Positions 14,897 through 20,759 of a stretch of DNA of 21,899 bases are shown here, one piece after another; positions within the stretch are counted from its first letter, which is position 1, and each line of letters opens with the position of its first letter. Both the position numbers and the translations under genes were made by a program. The DNA lies in the IMG/VR virus record IMGVR_UViG_3300044684_000237, positions 1 to 21,899 of that record. One strand, given 5' to 3'. The notes below the pieces were generated by a model. The model saw only the letters and a list, made by a program, of their open reading frames with translations. It ran no database searches and was not told where the DNA came from. Origin of the DNA: a virus.

Positions 14897-15306
14897 ACTT
14901 CACCTACATTTGCGCCATACTCTCTCACAACTGTTCCGCGAATGACGAGATCATCAGACCGTTTGTCCAATCCCATCAGCTTTGAGCGGCGCTCTTTAAT
15001 GGCTAAGATGCGGTCCACGGCGAACATTTGCGCTTTCTCGAACCCTTCTTCTTCTAGCCGTTTCCAGCAAATAGCCTCCAATTTATCCAGGCTGTCGGCT
15101 TCTTCCCGGCGAAGCTCTTCTACGTTCTCAACTACCACACGGTTCAGTTCGCGCTGTACCGCATCGTGTGCCGCTCCACGACTGGCATATCCGCAGCGCC
15201 GGGCGATCTCGTCGTAGGAAAGACGTTGTGCACGAAGCGAGAGCGCAAGTACCGCCCGCTGCGCTGCATTCACGTCACGTGTAGTTCTACCCTTTGCGTT
15301 CGCCAT
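14893..15306 (-). CDS. terS: Terminase small subunit
   Basis: A 137-aa protein. Residues about 28-52 hold a helix-turn-helix (LSYDEIARRCGYASRGAAHD) for recognition of the packaging site. A helical middle part follows (ELRREEADSLDKLEAICWKR) and then FAVDRILAIKERRSKLMGLD, a signature seen near the end of many small terminases. It has AGGA before ATG 15306 and overlaps the large subunit. It is the first gene of the late operon, about 100 bp downstream of the promoter at 15419-15447. In other phages the pac or cos site often lies in or near terS; I cannot locate it here. Confidence 0.88.
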   Translation of the reverse strand: MANAKGRTTRDVNAAQRAVLALSLRAQRLSYDEIARRCGYASRGAAHDAVQRELNRVVVENVEELRREEADSLDKLEAICWKRLEEEGFEKAQMFAVDRILAIKERRSKLMGLDKRSDDLVIRGTVVREYGANVGEV

Positions 15307-15418
15307 AATGTCCTGACAAGTAGTTATTTGACAACGGGCCGAGCACTTTCATCAACAGCGTGTAGCCGCCCGACCCGCTTGCTATCAAGATGGTTTCAAA
15401 ATGATACCCACTTCACAA

Positions 15419-15447
15419 AGTATACTATAGCCTTTTGCTATGTGCAA
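15419..15447 (-). promoter_or_regulatory. Sigma70-type promoter of the late (terminase to tail) operon
   Basis: On the minus strand TTGCAC (15442-15447), a 17-base spacer and TATACT (15419-15424) form a good promoter. The leader to the terS start is about 105 bases. It lies between a terminator (15488-15522) and terS, which is where the late transcript must start. Confidence 0.65.
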
Positions 15448-15474
15448 GGAGAATATATATCGCAGCGACATATT

Positions 15475-15486
15475 CCCCTGCAAGGG
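15475..15486. repeat. Palindrome variant, copy 6 (CCCCTGCAAGGG) next to a terminator
   Basis: It abuts the U-tract side of the terminator at 15488-15522. The 18 bases GGCATAAGAAAAGACCGG (15485-15502) recur identically next to copy 7. Confidence 0.75.
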
Positions 15487-15487
15487 C

Positions 15488-15522
15488 ATAAGAAAAGACC
15501 GGAGGATCACGTCCGTCCGGCC
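15488..15522 (-). terminator. Rho-independent terminator after the nuclease-like gene
   Basis: On the minus strand GGCCGGA (15522-15516) and TCCGGTC (15503-15497) can pair over seven bases with one G-U, followed by TTTTCTTATG. It is about 95 bases after the stop of the PD-(D/E)XK gene. The 308-bp interval 15307-15615 holds only this terminator, palindrome copy 6 and the late promoter. Confidence 0.7.
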
Positions 15523-15615
15523 TGTTGTTTGTAACTTTCAATATATCGGATAACCGATGTTTTAAGAAAGCATCGCCTGCTATTCTATCAAAATGTCCTA
15601 CCCCATGGAAGGGCG

Positions 15616-16131
15616 TTATGCTAATTTCCCTGGCTTTTTCTTTCCAAACACATCTTCTAGTGGGCGGGCCAGTTCTTTAGGTACAAGCCAGTAGTCTGTA
15701 CGATGGACGCTTATCTTTGGCCCGGATATGAGTACATCGTCTGTCAAATCTTCTACATACGAGCAAGAGCACCCATCAGGCCAGATATAGACGATAGGAA
15801 GACCAAGAGCCGCGCGTTGCAGGCGGTGTGCTTCGTGAGCTGCTTTTTCAAGATCCCAATTTCGCGTATCCTGCCGCCCTGCTTTTGAGTCTACTAGCCA
15901 GATCCATTCACTTCCATGAAGTGGGTAGAGATCTGGACGAATGACCATCAGGTCTGGGAGCCACCTGATAGGCAAACGTGTTGAGTGTTTACGTAGAAAG
16001 TCTCTGGCTTGATCGGGGAGTTGTCCCTGCCCAAAGGGAAAGACCTTGCAGCGATATTTTTGTTCTAATTGAGCAGTATCAAGCTGTTCTTTTTCTGTGG
16101 CACTGGTTATGCGTTTGATATAGGTATCCAT
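15616..16131 (-). CDS. PD-(D/E)XK nuclease-like protein
   Basis: A 171-aa protein with a helical N-terminus and then RWLPDLMVIRPDLYPLHGSE (57-76) followed by WIWLVDSKAGRQ (76-87). The pair LPD...VDSK has the spacing of a PD-(D/E)XK nuclease core: the first Asp on one strand, Asp-Ser-Lys at the end of the next. A helix with KAAHEAHRLQRA and the strand PIVYIWPDG would complete the fold. The gene starts 13 bp after the methyltransferase gene, with only a weak GCGGG upstream, so the two are probably co-translated. Options are a restriction enzyme partner of the methyltransferase, a phage recombination or packaging nuclease, or a structure-specific enzyme. The fold call is moderate; the role is inferred. 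Confidence 0.65.
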   Translation of the reverse strand: MDTYIKRITSATEKEQLDTAQLEQKYRCKVFPFGQGQLPDQARDFLRKHSTRLPIRWLPDLMVIRPDLYPLHGSEWIWLVDSKAGRQDTRNWDLEKAAHEAHRLQRAALGLPIVYIWPDGCSCSYVEDLTDDVLISGPKISVHRTDYWLVPKELARPLEDVFGKKKPGKLA

Positions 16132-16144
16132 GTAAGAGCCCGCC

Positions 16145-17410
16145 TTACTTCTTGACTAAGATCACCAAATCACGATACAGCTTGAGCAGCCGACGATTCT
16201 CACGAGCCCAGGTTACCTGCTGGCCAGTAGCCTGCTGTGTGGAGTAGGGAACAATGATTCTCCGCTCCACCTTAAGATATGCTTTCCAGCAGGCCTCAAG
16301 CATATCTGTAGCGTGATCTACCACGCTACCGTCTTCACATTGCGTTGGGCTGATGATATAAGCTATCCGCCCTTTAGGGGCAATATGTGCAGCACAGGTT
16401 TTGATAATTGTCGTCCAGGCTGCATAAAAATCGTCGAGCGACATATTCCCCAGGTTTTGCGAATGGTTCCCGTATCGCTCAAATGCCTGTTTCCAGTAAG
16501 GCGGGTCTAACAGAATAAAATCGGCCTGCTTGGGAGCGTTGGCTGGCCAGCCATCGAGAATGTTGTGCTCATGGATAGGGAGCATAGGCGTGGAGGGTGC
16601 AATATCGCTAGACCACACACGCCGACCCATTTCTTTGGCAACTTTGATCGTTGTGCCGCCACCTGCGAATGGGTCAACTACGGTTTGCCCTGGCTCTGTA
16701 TAGAACCATAAGAGGTTTTCCACAATTTGAGGGGGCATTTGCCCAAAATAGGTGCTATCGCTGTCAGACTTGGTGAAGTTCCAGATGTCGAAGTGTTGGC
16801 GGGATTCGGGAGGATTAGTAAATTTACCATTCGTTGTAAATTTACTAATCCAATTGCTAATGGTTTTTTGTTCAACCCCAATCTCATCAGCAATTTTTTG
16901 TTGGGTGCTGCAATTAAGCCACATATCCCAAGCTTGGCTTTTTTGCTGTTCCACTTCGTTTTGACGAGCTTCTGCACAGTATGTTTGAGCAGTACGCTTT
17001 GTGATAGAAAGCAACTGACTGATTTCCTCATATCGTTCATCGGGTGTACCAACCAATGTGGCGTATAACCTGGCAGCATCGTGTTTTTTATCTTTTGCGC
17101 TGAGTTGTACTCCGTGTTGCGCGTTTCTGATCATGGATTCTTTCAGGATCTCAATATCTGAAAGATTGCCTAGATGTATTGCGCTAATCTCAGTCAGGCC
17201 TTCGCGTATGTGTGCCTGCCAGCGATGGTAGCCATCTACCAATATGCCATCACGGGCAATAACGATAGGTGGCAATAAACCAATGGCGGCGCGATATCGT
17301 TCGATTGCGGCATTATCTTCTGAAAGTCTGGGATATAATTCTTTGACCAGGCGTACATCTGTGGTTTTTATTTTTATTGTTTGCATAGGTACAGGGCGTA
17401 CATCCAGCAT
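16145..17410 (-). CDS. ParB-like domain / DNA methyltransferase fusion
   Basis: A 421-aa protein. Residues 18-100 form a ParB/sulfiredoxin-like domain (PPIVIARDGILVDGYHRWQA with the VDGYHRW core). Residues 168-190, TQQKIADEIGVEQKTISNWI, are a helix-turn-helix. The C-terminal part is a DNA amino-methyltransferase: VVDPFAGGGTT (244-254) is the S-adenosylmethionine motif and LLDPPYW (300-306) is the catalytic DPPY motif. QMPPQIVENLLWFYTEPGQ precedes motif I as in N6-adenine/N4-cytosine enzymes. The S-adenosylmethionine motif comes before DPPY, and this ParB-fused family is common in phages. Likely it modifies adenine or N4-cytosine in phage DNA, guarding against host restriction. GAGG lies eight bases before ATG 17410. 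Target sequence unknown. Confidence 0.87.
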   Translation of the reverse strand: MLDVRPVPMQTIKIKTTDVRLVKELYPRLSEDNAAIERYRAAIGLLPPIVIARDGILVDGYHRWQAHIREGLTEISAIHLGNLSDIEILKESMIRNAQHGVQLSAKDKKHDAARLYATLVGTPDERYEEISQLLSITKRTAQTYCAEARQNEVEQQKSQAWDMWLNCSTQQKIADEIGVEQKTISNWISKFTTNGKFTNPPESRQHFDIWNFTKSDSDSTYFGQMPPQIVENLLWFYTEPGQTVVDPFAGGGTTIKVAKEMGRRVWSSDIAPSTPMLPIHEHNILDGWPANAPKQADFILLDPPYWKQAFERYGNHSQNLGNMSLDDFYAAWTTIIKTCAAHIAPKGRIAYIISPTQCEDGSVVDHATDMLEACWKAYLKVERRIIVPYSTQQATGQQVTWARENRRLLKLYRDLVILVKK

Positions 17411-17456
17411 TCATCTTACCTCGTTCTTTGACATAGGAAAGTATTATCGTATGCTC

Positions 17457-17485
17457 ATTCTATCAGGAGGATGTGATCTAAACAA
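17457..17485 (-). promoter_or_regulatory. Possible promoter for the methyltransferase-nuclease pair
   Basis: TTGTTT (17485-17480), 17 bases, TAGAAT (17462-17457) on the minus strand, about 40 bases before the ATG at 17410. The preceding transcript ends at the terminator 17563-17592, so a promoter is needed in this interval. Confidence 0.4.
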
Positions 17486-17539
17486 TATGTCAACATGTAT
17501 TATCGTGTCTGTTGGCTTTTCTGGCTGCTCCAGTGGTTG

Positions 17540-17551
17540 TCCCTGCAAGGG
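17540..17551. repeat. Palindrome variant, copy 7 (TCCCTGCAAGGG) next to a terminator
   Basis: It lies just beyond the terminator 17563-17592, as copy 6 does with its terminator. The first base differs from the other variants. Confidence 0.7.
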
Positions 17552-17562
17552 TGTGGGAGGCA

Positions 17563-17592
17563 TAAGAAAAGACCGGGTGGTTAAGCCGGTCT
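17563..17592 (-). terminator. Rho-independent terminator after the membrane-anchored gene
   Basis: On the minus strand AGACCGG (17592-17586), a nine-base loop and CCGGTCT (17576-17570) give a perfect seven-base stem followed by TTTTCTT. It is about 30 bases after the stop at 17624. Confidence 0.8.
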
Positions 17593-17623
17593 GGGTGGGT
17601 GTGTCCTAGATTTATCCTCTTCT

Positions 17624-18055
17624 CTATTGCGGCTCGCGTATGGCAATGCTCCAGTAGCCAGGCGCATGTATCTGGAGTGTTATTGTTCCGGCCTGGTGCA
17701 TGAGTACAGTTCCGGCGTTGCCCGAGGCGGTGCAGTCTGCAACATTCACCGCCTGTATCCTCTGTCCGCTCTTGTAGACGGCTTCTACCTGCAGCGACTT
17801 GTTGCACTGCCAGTCCAGTAGCCAGGCGCTTGAAACCGTTGTGGACCGTGTGTGGATGCGGCCAGTTCCATCTGCGCGAAAAGTGGTGGGCCAGGAGGAT
17901 GTATCTGGCAGTGCCGAGCGGCTGGACCAGGAGCAAAGAGTCAGGACCAGCGCCAGTCCCCCAAGAACGCCAAACGTGAGCAGATAATCTTTCAGGCCCA
18001 GGCGTTTGCGCCGGTACACCTGAACAATCAGCTTCCCGAATCGGTCAACGGGCAT
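17624..18055 (-). CDS. Membrane-anchored hypothetical protein (143 aa)
   Basis: The product has a basic N-terminus (MPVDRFGKLIVQVYRRKRLG), one hydrophobic segment LLTFGVLGGLALVLTLCSW at about residues 25-43, and a C-terminal domain of about 100 residues rich in Thr, Ser and short strands, ending GTITLQIHAPGYWSIAIREP. The Cys in LTLC lies near a lipobox-like position, so a lipoprotein is possible, but the N-terminal region is longer than usual for that class. A single-pass protein with its C-terminal domain outside is the simplest reading. It has its own promoter candidate (18080-18088) and terminator, so it is expressed separately from both neighbours. In a prophage such stand-alone surface proteins sometimes alter phage entry, but nothing here proves that. 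Confidence 0.7.
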   Translation of the reverse strand: MPVDRFGKLIVQVYRRKRLGLKDYLLTFGVLGGLALVLTLCSWSSRSALPDTSSWPTTFRADGTGRIHTRSTTVSSAWLLDWQCNKSLQVEAVYKSGQRIQAVNVADCTASGNAGTVLMHQAGTITLQIHAPGYWSIAIREPQ

Positions 18056-18079
18056 GTTGCACCTCTTGTTTTGAGGGAT

Positions 18080-18088
18080 AGTGTAGCA
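18080..18088 (-). promoter_or_regulatory. Possible extended -10 promoter of the membrane-anchored gene
   Basis: TGCTACACT on the minus strand is an extended -10 element (TGn plus TACACT), with no clear -35. It is 25 bases before ATG 18055 and after the terminator at 18120-18166. Confidence 0.35.
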
Positions 18089-18119
18089 TTACCCGTCGAA
18101 GGGTGAAAGGTGGGTGGAC

Positions 18120-18166
18120 AAAAAGTGAGAGGAGATGATACAGGTTGTCCCCGAATCAATCTCCTC
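18120..18166 (-). terminator. Possible terminator of the regulatory operon
   Basis: On the minus strand GAGGAGAT (18166-18159) and ATCTCCTC (18136-18129) pair perfectly around a 22-base loop; TCACTTTTTG follows. It is about 55 bases after the 56-aa gene stop. A second strong hairpin without T-tract, GGTCCT-GCGT-AGGACC (18199-18214), lies closer to that stop. Confidence 0.45.
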
Positions 18167-18218
18167 ATGCACAAAAGGATGCTCTCAGTATACCATCCGG
18201 TCCTGCGTAGGACCAGGA

Positions 18219-18389
18219 TTAAGACTTTACCCCGTCCAGACAAAGCACTGCGAGCATATTTTCAAGATCCAGCTTCTCTTGGATCTCAGAGAACACTAAA
18301 TAACGCTCTAAATCTTCCTCGGTTAATTCTTCTGAATTGCTGCGGATGAGCAATTCAATTTCATCAATAGTTTTGGGCTGTTCACTCAT
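18219..18389 (-). CDS. Small acidic protein (56 aa)
   Basis: A short gene whose ATG follows directly on the TAG of the preceding gene. AAAGGTGG, which lies in the last codons of that gene, is its ribosome binding site. The product starts MSEQPKTIDEIELLIRSNSE and goes on ELTEEDLERYLVFSEIQEKL then DLENMLAVLCLDGVKS. It is acidic and almost fully helical. Small acidic helical proteins in phage early operons can act as inhibitors or protein mimics, but I recognise no family. It is the last gene of the leftward early operon. Confidence 0.7.
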   Translation of the reverse strand: MSEQPKTIDEIELLIRSNSEELTEEDLERYLVFSEIQEKLDLENMLAVLCLDGVKS

Positions 18390-18617
18390 CTACTTGCCAC
18401 CTTTCTGCTTGTCGTCTGAGCCAAATAGCTGGTCCATTCCCTCCTGGGTGCGTCGCCAGGCCAGCAGATCAAGCATGTCTGGCGTCAGTTCGATGCCCAG
18501 AGCTTCCATCTGACGAAGATATTCGTCAGCTACTTGCATCGCATGCTGGCGAATAGTTTCATCAAGCGGTGGCAGCTCTGGCATATTATCTTCTGGTTGA
18601 TGGTTCTTTTTGCTCAT
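18390..18617 (-). CDS. Small hypothetical protein (75 aa)
   Basis: This protein begins MSKKNHQPEDNMPELPPLDE, then a helical part ADEYLRQMEALGIELTPDML and DLLAWRRTQEGMDQLFGSDD, and ends in a Lys/Gly tail. Its Shine-Dalgarno sits in the last codons of the upstream gene (AAAGGAAAG), and the following gene starts right at its stop. It is thus tightly coupled to both neighbours. No recognisable family or motif. Confidence 0.7.
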   Translation of the reverse strand: MSKKNHQPEDNMPELPPLDETIRQHAMQVADEYLRQMEALGIELTPDMLDLLAWRRTQEGMDQLFGSDDKQKGGK

Positions 18618-18619
18618 AG

Positions 18620-18853
18620 TTACTTTCCTTTCCGTGTAAATTTGGTGTGCAATAAGGTATAGAGCCGGTATTGCTCCAGCTCGTCCAGCCGAACGGACGC
18701 GAGAGCTTCAAAATCGCACTCCTCCATGTCGATGGTGTTCGTGCAGATGGTCATGGTGCCATCTGCCAATTCGCTGGTCTGATGGTTGCCCAGGTCGGTA
18801 GTATGCAGAACAGGCTGAGCGCTCTGCATATCGTAGACAGGTGCAAGTTTCAT
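18620..18853 (-). CDS. Small hypothetical protein (77 aa)
   Basis: I place the start at ATG 18853 (MKLAPVYDMQSAQPVLHTTD), 16 bp after the upstream gene's stop and with AAAGGA in front; the longer frame from 18934 would overlap that gene. The product has a strand-like first half (GTMTICTNTIDMEECDFEAL) and a helical end, DELEQYRLYTLLHTKFTRKG. Function unknown. It lies second in the four-gene run from the LuxR-type protein to the 56-aa protein. Confidence 0.68.
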   Translation of the reverse strand: MKLAPVYDMQSAQPVLHTTDLGNHQTSELADGTMTICTNTIDMEECDFEALASVRLDELEQYRLYTLLHTKFTRKGK

Positions 18854-18869
18854 AGTCGAACGGTCCTTT

Positions 18870-19091
18870 CTACAGCTCAATTTCATCGAGCGTGATAATC
18901 CTGGCCTTGATCGCGTAGATGGCGAGCAGCACACGTGAGCTGAGGCCAGTCATGTGCATAAGGCGACGGATACGATTAGCAACCGTCTGCTCCTCTATAC
19001 AAAGCGATCTAGCAATCTGAAAATTGGTCAGCCCTTGCGCGACCAGGCACAACACATCCCGGTCCCGGCTGGTAAGTCGCTCAACCATCAT
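18870..19091 (-). CDS. Stand-alone LuxR/GerE-type HTH regulator
   Basis: The product is little more than one DNA-binding domain: LTSRDRDVLCLVAQGLTNFQ, IARSLCIEEQTVANRIRRLM, then HMTGLSSRVLLAIYAIKA. This matches the LuxR/GerE pattern LTxREREVLxLxAxGxxNxxIA...TVxxHxxxIxxKL, with the conserved helices in order. ATG 19091 (MMVERLTSRD) has GGGG seven bases upstream; the frame is also open to ATG 19133, giving an 87-aa version that lacks a good ribosome binding site. No receiver or ligand-binding domain is attached. Proteins of this kind can control phage early/late switching. It is followed by three small unknown genes in one run. Confidence 0.75.
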   Translation of the reverse strand: MMVERLTSRDRDVLCLVAQGLTNFQIARSLCIEEQTVANRIRRLMHMTGLSSRVLLAIYAIKARIITLDEIEL

Positions 19092-19149
19092 GCCGGTACC
19101 CCGTGCGCCTGTGGACTTCAGCCCGGCGCGCATCGCTTTTAAAAACCAT
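19081..19149 (-). CDS. Possible 22-codon leader ORF before the LuxR-type gene
   Basis: ATG 19149 is preceded by GGAG nine bases upstream (AAAGGAGCATAACCG), the best ribosome binding site in this stretch. The frame MVFKSDARRAEVHRRTGYRH ends at a TGA (19083-19081) that overlaps the first codons of the regulator (ATGATGGTTGAG). Translation of the leader could therefore feed the regulator start. It may instead be a chance ORF. Confidence 0.35.
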   Translation of the reverse strand: MVFKSDARRAEVHRRTGYRHDG

Positions 19150-19185
19150 CGGTTATGCTCCTTTCAATTTGTGGCCTTTGGCGTA

Positions 19186-19194
19186 TGCTACAAT
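19186..19194 (+). promoter_or_regulatory. Extended -10 promoter of the candidate small RNA
   Basis: TGCTACAAT is a TGn-extended -10 element on the plus strand. No strong -35 is present; CAATTT at an 18-base spacing is the best fit. Predicted transcription start about 19201. Confidence 0.5.
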
Positions 19195-19200
19195 AGCAGC

Positions 19201-19285
19201 AGTCGCCTGGCCAACTGTCTCCAACAAGCTGTGATCTAAGCTGCGCGACTAGCGGGGCCTTTTGCACAGGCCCCAATTTTTATTT
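19201..19285 (+). ncRNA. Candidate small RNA (about 85 nt) with its own promoter and terminator
   Basis: From the expected start, AGTCGC (19201-19206) pairs with GCGACT (19245-19250), enclosing a region with two CCAAC motifs and CTGTCTCC, an anti-Shine-Dalgarno-like stretch. Directly after comes GGGGCC-loop-GGCCCC (19254-19274) and AATTTTTATTT, a rho-independent terminator that works only on the plus strand. No gene on this strand is present, and all neighbours are on the minus strand. The RNA would be antisense to the spacer between the replication gene and the LuxR-type gene. It resembles no RNA family that I know. The promoter-stem-terminator arrangement is visible; transcription is inferred. 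Confidence 0.55.
19254..19285 (+). terminator. Rho-independent terminator (plus strand)
   Basis: A perfect six-base GGGGCC/GGCCCC stem (19254-19259, 19269-19274) with a nine-base loop, followed by AATTTTTATTT. On the minus strand there is no T-tract. Confidence 0.75.
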
Positions 19286-19299
19286 ATGTTGCACAGTGG

Positions 19300-19430
19300 G
19301 GTAACGGTGGTAACGCGGTAACGCTAGCCTGCTCAATCGGCTCTACACCTGGGCTGAGCGCCGTTACCATACTTTGCCCGTCAGGGTAACGCTTGCATGG
19401 CGCGGTAACGGACCCCTGCAAGGGTGTTAC
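19300..19430. repeat. GGTAACG iterons (origin-like or operator cluster)
   Basis: GGTAACG occurs on the plus strand at 19300, 19309, 19317, 19385 and 19404, and inverted (CGTTACC) at 19362-19368; a partial GTTAC lies at 19426-19430. The first three are 8-9 bp apart. The block fills the 198 bp between the small RNA terminator and the replication gene's stop, together with palindrome copy 8 and an AT-rich stretch (19441-19475). Iterons near a replication protein gene usually are its binding sites; a repressor operator is the alternative. The whole 19150-19483 interval has no protein gene. Confidence 0.7.
19413..19424. repeat. Palindrome variant, copy 8 (CCCCTGCAAGGG) inside the iteron block
   Basis: It sits between the fifth plus-strand iteron and the partial GTTAC, with ACCCCTGCAAGGGT flanks identical to copy 5. 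Confidence 0.75.
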
Positions 19431-19473
19431 GCTCGTCCCCCTTTTCTAAAATTATGAACAAATGTGCAAAACT

Positions 19474-19482
19474 TGTGGATAA
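19474..19482 (-). other. DnaA box (TTATCCACA)
   Basis: TGTGGATAA on the plus strand is an exact consensus DnaA box on the minus strand. It lies two bases beyond the replication gene's stop and next to an AT-rich stretch and the iterons. Confidence 0.65.
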
Positions 19483-19483
19483 C

Positions 19484-20314
19484 TCAGGCTGCTAGCTCTA
19501 CTGAGCCGCAAGCGGTGCGCAGACAGGCGAAGAAGTAGGGCATACGGTTAGCTCTGCGTATTTTTGTTTTCCTGCGTGCCAGGTCCCGCGCTTCGCCCAT
19601 GAGTAACAGAAAGCCTTCAAAATTGCCGCCACGCGCCTGGTAACTGGCCAGGATGCGCCTGGTCTGTCCGATGTTGCTAGCAGTGTGCTCACGGTCACCA
19701 AGGTTATCTGAGAACCATTCAACGCGATGACAGAGGGTCGCATTGTCGGCTCTGCTGAGCAACGGGCAAGGTTCTTTGCCAGCATCAAAATTGTTGGTGT
19801 CCTCTTGAATTCGAAGGGTATCTTCAGTGTTATTATTTTGTGTGTATCTTTCGAATTCTCTCGAAGAAGAAAAACAAACATCTTGATTTTCGGACGAGTC
19901 AGCTTCTAAAGCCAGTTCAGCCGAAAGTAAAGATTCTTGATCCTCAACAAAATTGTTGATTTCCGGCTGATAGAGTTTGATCCCATAGGCGCGCATGCTG
20001 CGAACTCTTCCGTCTTCTGAGTAATATTCAATTTGGCGTTCGATGTAGCCGTGTTCAATGGCCCTCTCAATGCCTGCGGCAACCGATTGTTTGCTGAGTC
20101 CTGTGCACTCAGCAAAATCGTCAAGAGTGAGCGGCATCAGGGTATCAGCCTGTCCATTGCCCCAGGTTGTCCAGAGCACGAGTTGGACAACCTTTAGCTC
20201 GGCTAAGTTGTCGATAGCCTTAGTCACTTCAGGCCAGTTGGCTGGCATCGCGATAGCATAGTTGCCCTGTTCAGGCAGGATAAAGCCGTTGAAAACACCG
20301 TCTACATCGAACAT
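19484..20314 (-). CDS. Winged-helix replication initiation-type protein
   Basis: From ATG 20314 (MFDVDGVFNGFILPEQGNYA) it encodes 276 aa; AAGGAA lies seven bases before, and the longer frame from 20374 lacks this. Residues about 36-115 form a winged helix (NLAELKVVQLVLWTTWGNGQ, TLDDFAECTGLSKQSVAAGI then ERAIEHGYIERQ with a two-stranded wing). A polar, Asn/Glu/Ser-rich linker follows, and a helical C-terminal part (TRRILASYQARGGNFEGFLL, then ANRMPYFFACLRTACG). This layout is that of phage DnaD-like or RepA-N-like initiators. The iterons and DnaA box right after the gene support a replication role. The exact family is not certain; a transcription regulator is the alternative. Confidence 0.68.
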   Translation of the reverse strand: MFDVDGVFNGFILPEQGNYAIAMPANWPEVTKAIDNLAELKVVQLVLWTTWGNGQADTLMPLTLDDFAECTGLSKQSVAAGIERAIEHGYIERQIEYYSEDGRVRSMRAYGIKLYQPEINNFVEDQESLLSAELALEADSSENQDVCFSSSREFERYTQNNNTEDTLRIQEDTNNFDAGKEPCPLLSRADNATLCHRVEWFSDNLGDREHTASNIGQTRRILASYQARGGNFEGFLLLMGEARDLARRKTKIRRANRMPYFFACLRTACGSVELAA

Positions 20315-20439
20315 CGTACGTTTCCTTCTATGCTGTAATATGGACGCATGGTTCTCAGGCCAACAAGACAACATGCTACCTACCTACAACTTGCGAGGCA
20401 GGCTATGTAATGGTAGAATCTTGACCAGTAGCACTTGTA

Positions 20440-20482
20440 CAGATCACGGTTCCCTGGCCTGAGAAACTAGGACCGTGATCTG
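20440..20482. repeat. Long inverted repeat after the excisionase-like gene
   Basis: CAGATCACGGT (20440-20450) and ACCGTGATCTG (20472-20482) are perfectly complementary. CCTGG/CTAGG extends the stem after a two-base bulge, leaving a nine-base loop. It begins three bases after the stop at 20486. No T-tract follows on either strand. It could be an RNA processing or attenuation hairpin in the leader of the replication gene, or a DNA operator or recombination site. Confidence 0.75.
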
Positions 20483-20485
20483 GGG

Positions 20486-20701
20486 CTACGCCACTTCTGG
20501 CTCGGAACCGTCAGCAATCCACGGTTTTTCTCGCACTTCTCTCATATACTTCACATCTGCGATGGCGAGATATCGTCGTTTATCTCGCCTGAATTTATGC
20601 GTGGGAATATTCAAGTCTGTAATGAGGCTGTAAAGAGTGCTACGCTTACACTCTAGATACTCCATTGCTTCTTCATATGTGAGATATGCTTTTTCCTCCA
20701 T
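20486..20701 (-). CDS. Excisionase-like / MerR-type HTH protein (71 aa)
   Basis: The product, MEEKAYLTYEEAMEYLECKR, STLYSLITDLNIPTHKFRRD then KRRYLAIADVKYMREVRE, has the HTH_17 excisionase layout: LTYEEAMEYL helix, CKRSTLYSLI recognition helix, a basic wing (HKFRRDKRRYLA), and a DV(K)YM helix. Xis-like proteins bend DNA at attachment sites or regulate early promoters. GGAAGG precedes ATG 20701. It is the first gene of the leftward operon, driven by the divergent promoter at 20760-20788. No integrase occurs in the window, so a role as a general regulator is equally possible. Confidence 0.75.
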   Translation of the reverse strand: MEEKAYLTYEEAMEYLECKRSTLYSLITDLNIPTHKFRRDKRRYLAIADVKYMREVREKPWIADGSEPEVA

Positions 20702-20759
20702 TATCTAAAACCTTCCTTTCAGACGCGTTACAAATGTAAGTTGCCTGTGTTCTGATAAG

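Noticed and set aside
19081-19149. Programmed +1 frameshift joining the leader ORF to the LuxR-type gene
   Set aside because: GTT TTT AAA AGC is not a canonical slip site for the shift needed; a separate start at 19091 is simpler.
19201-19275. tRNA gene
   Set aside because: Length is similar, but there is no cloverleaf or T-loop sequence; a promoter-stem-terminator RNA explains it better.
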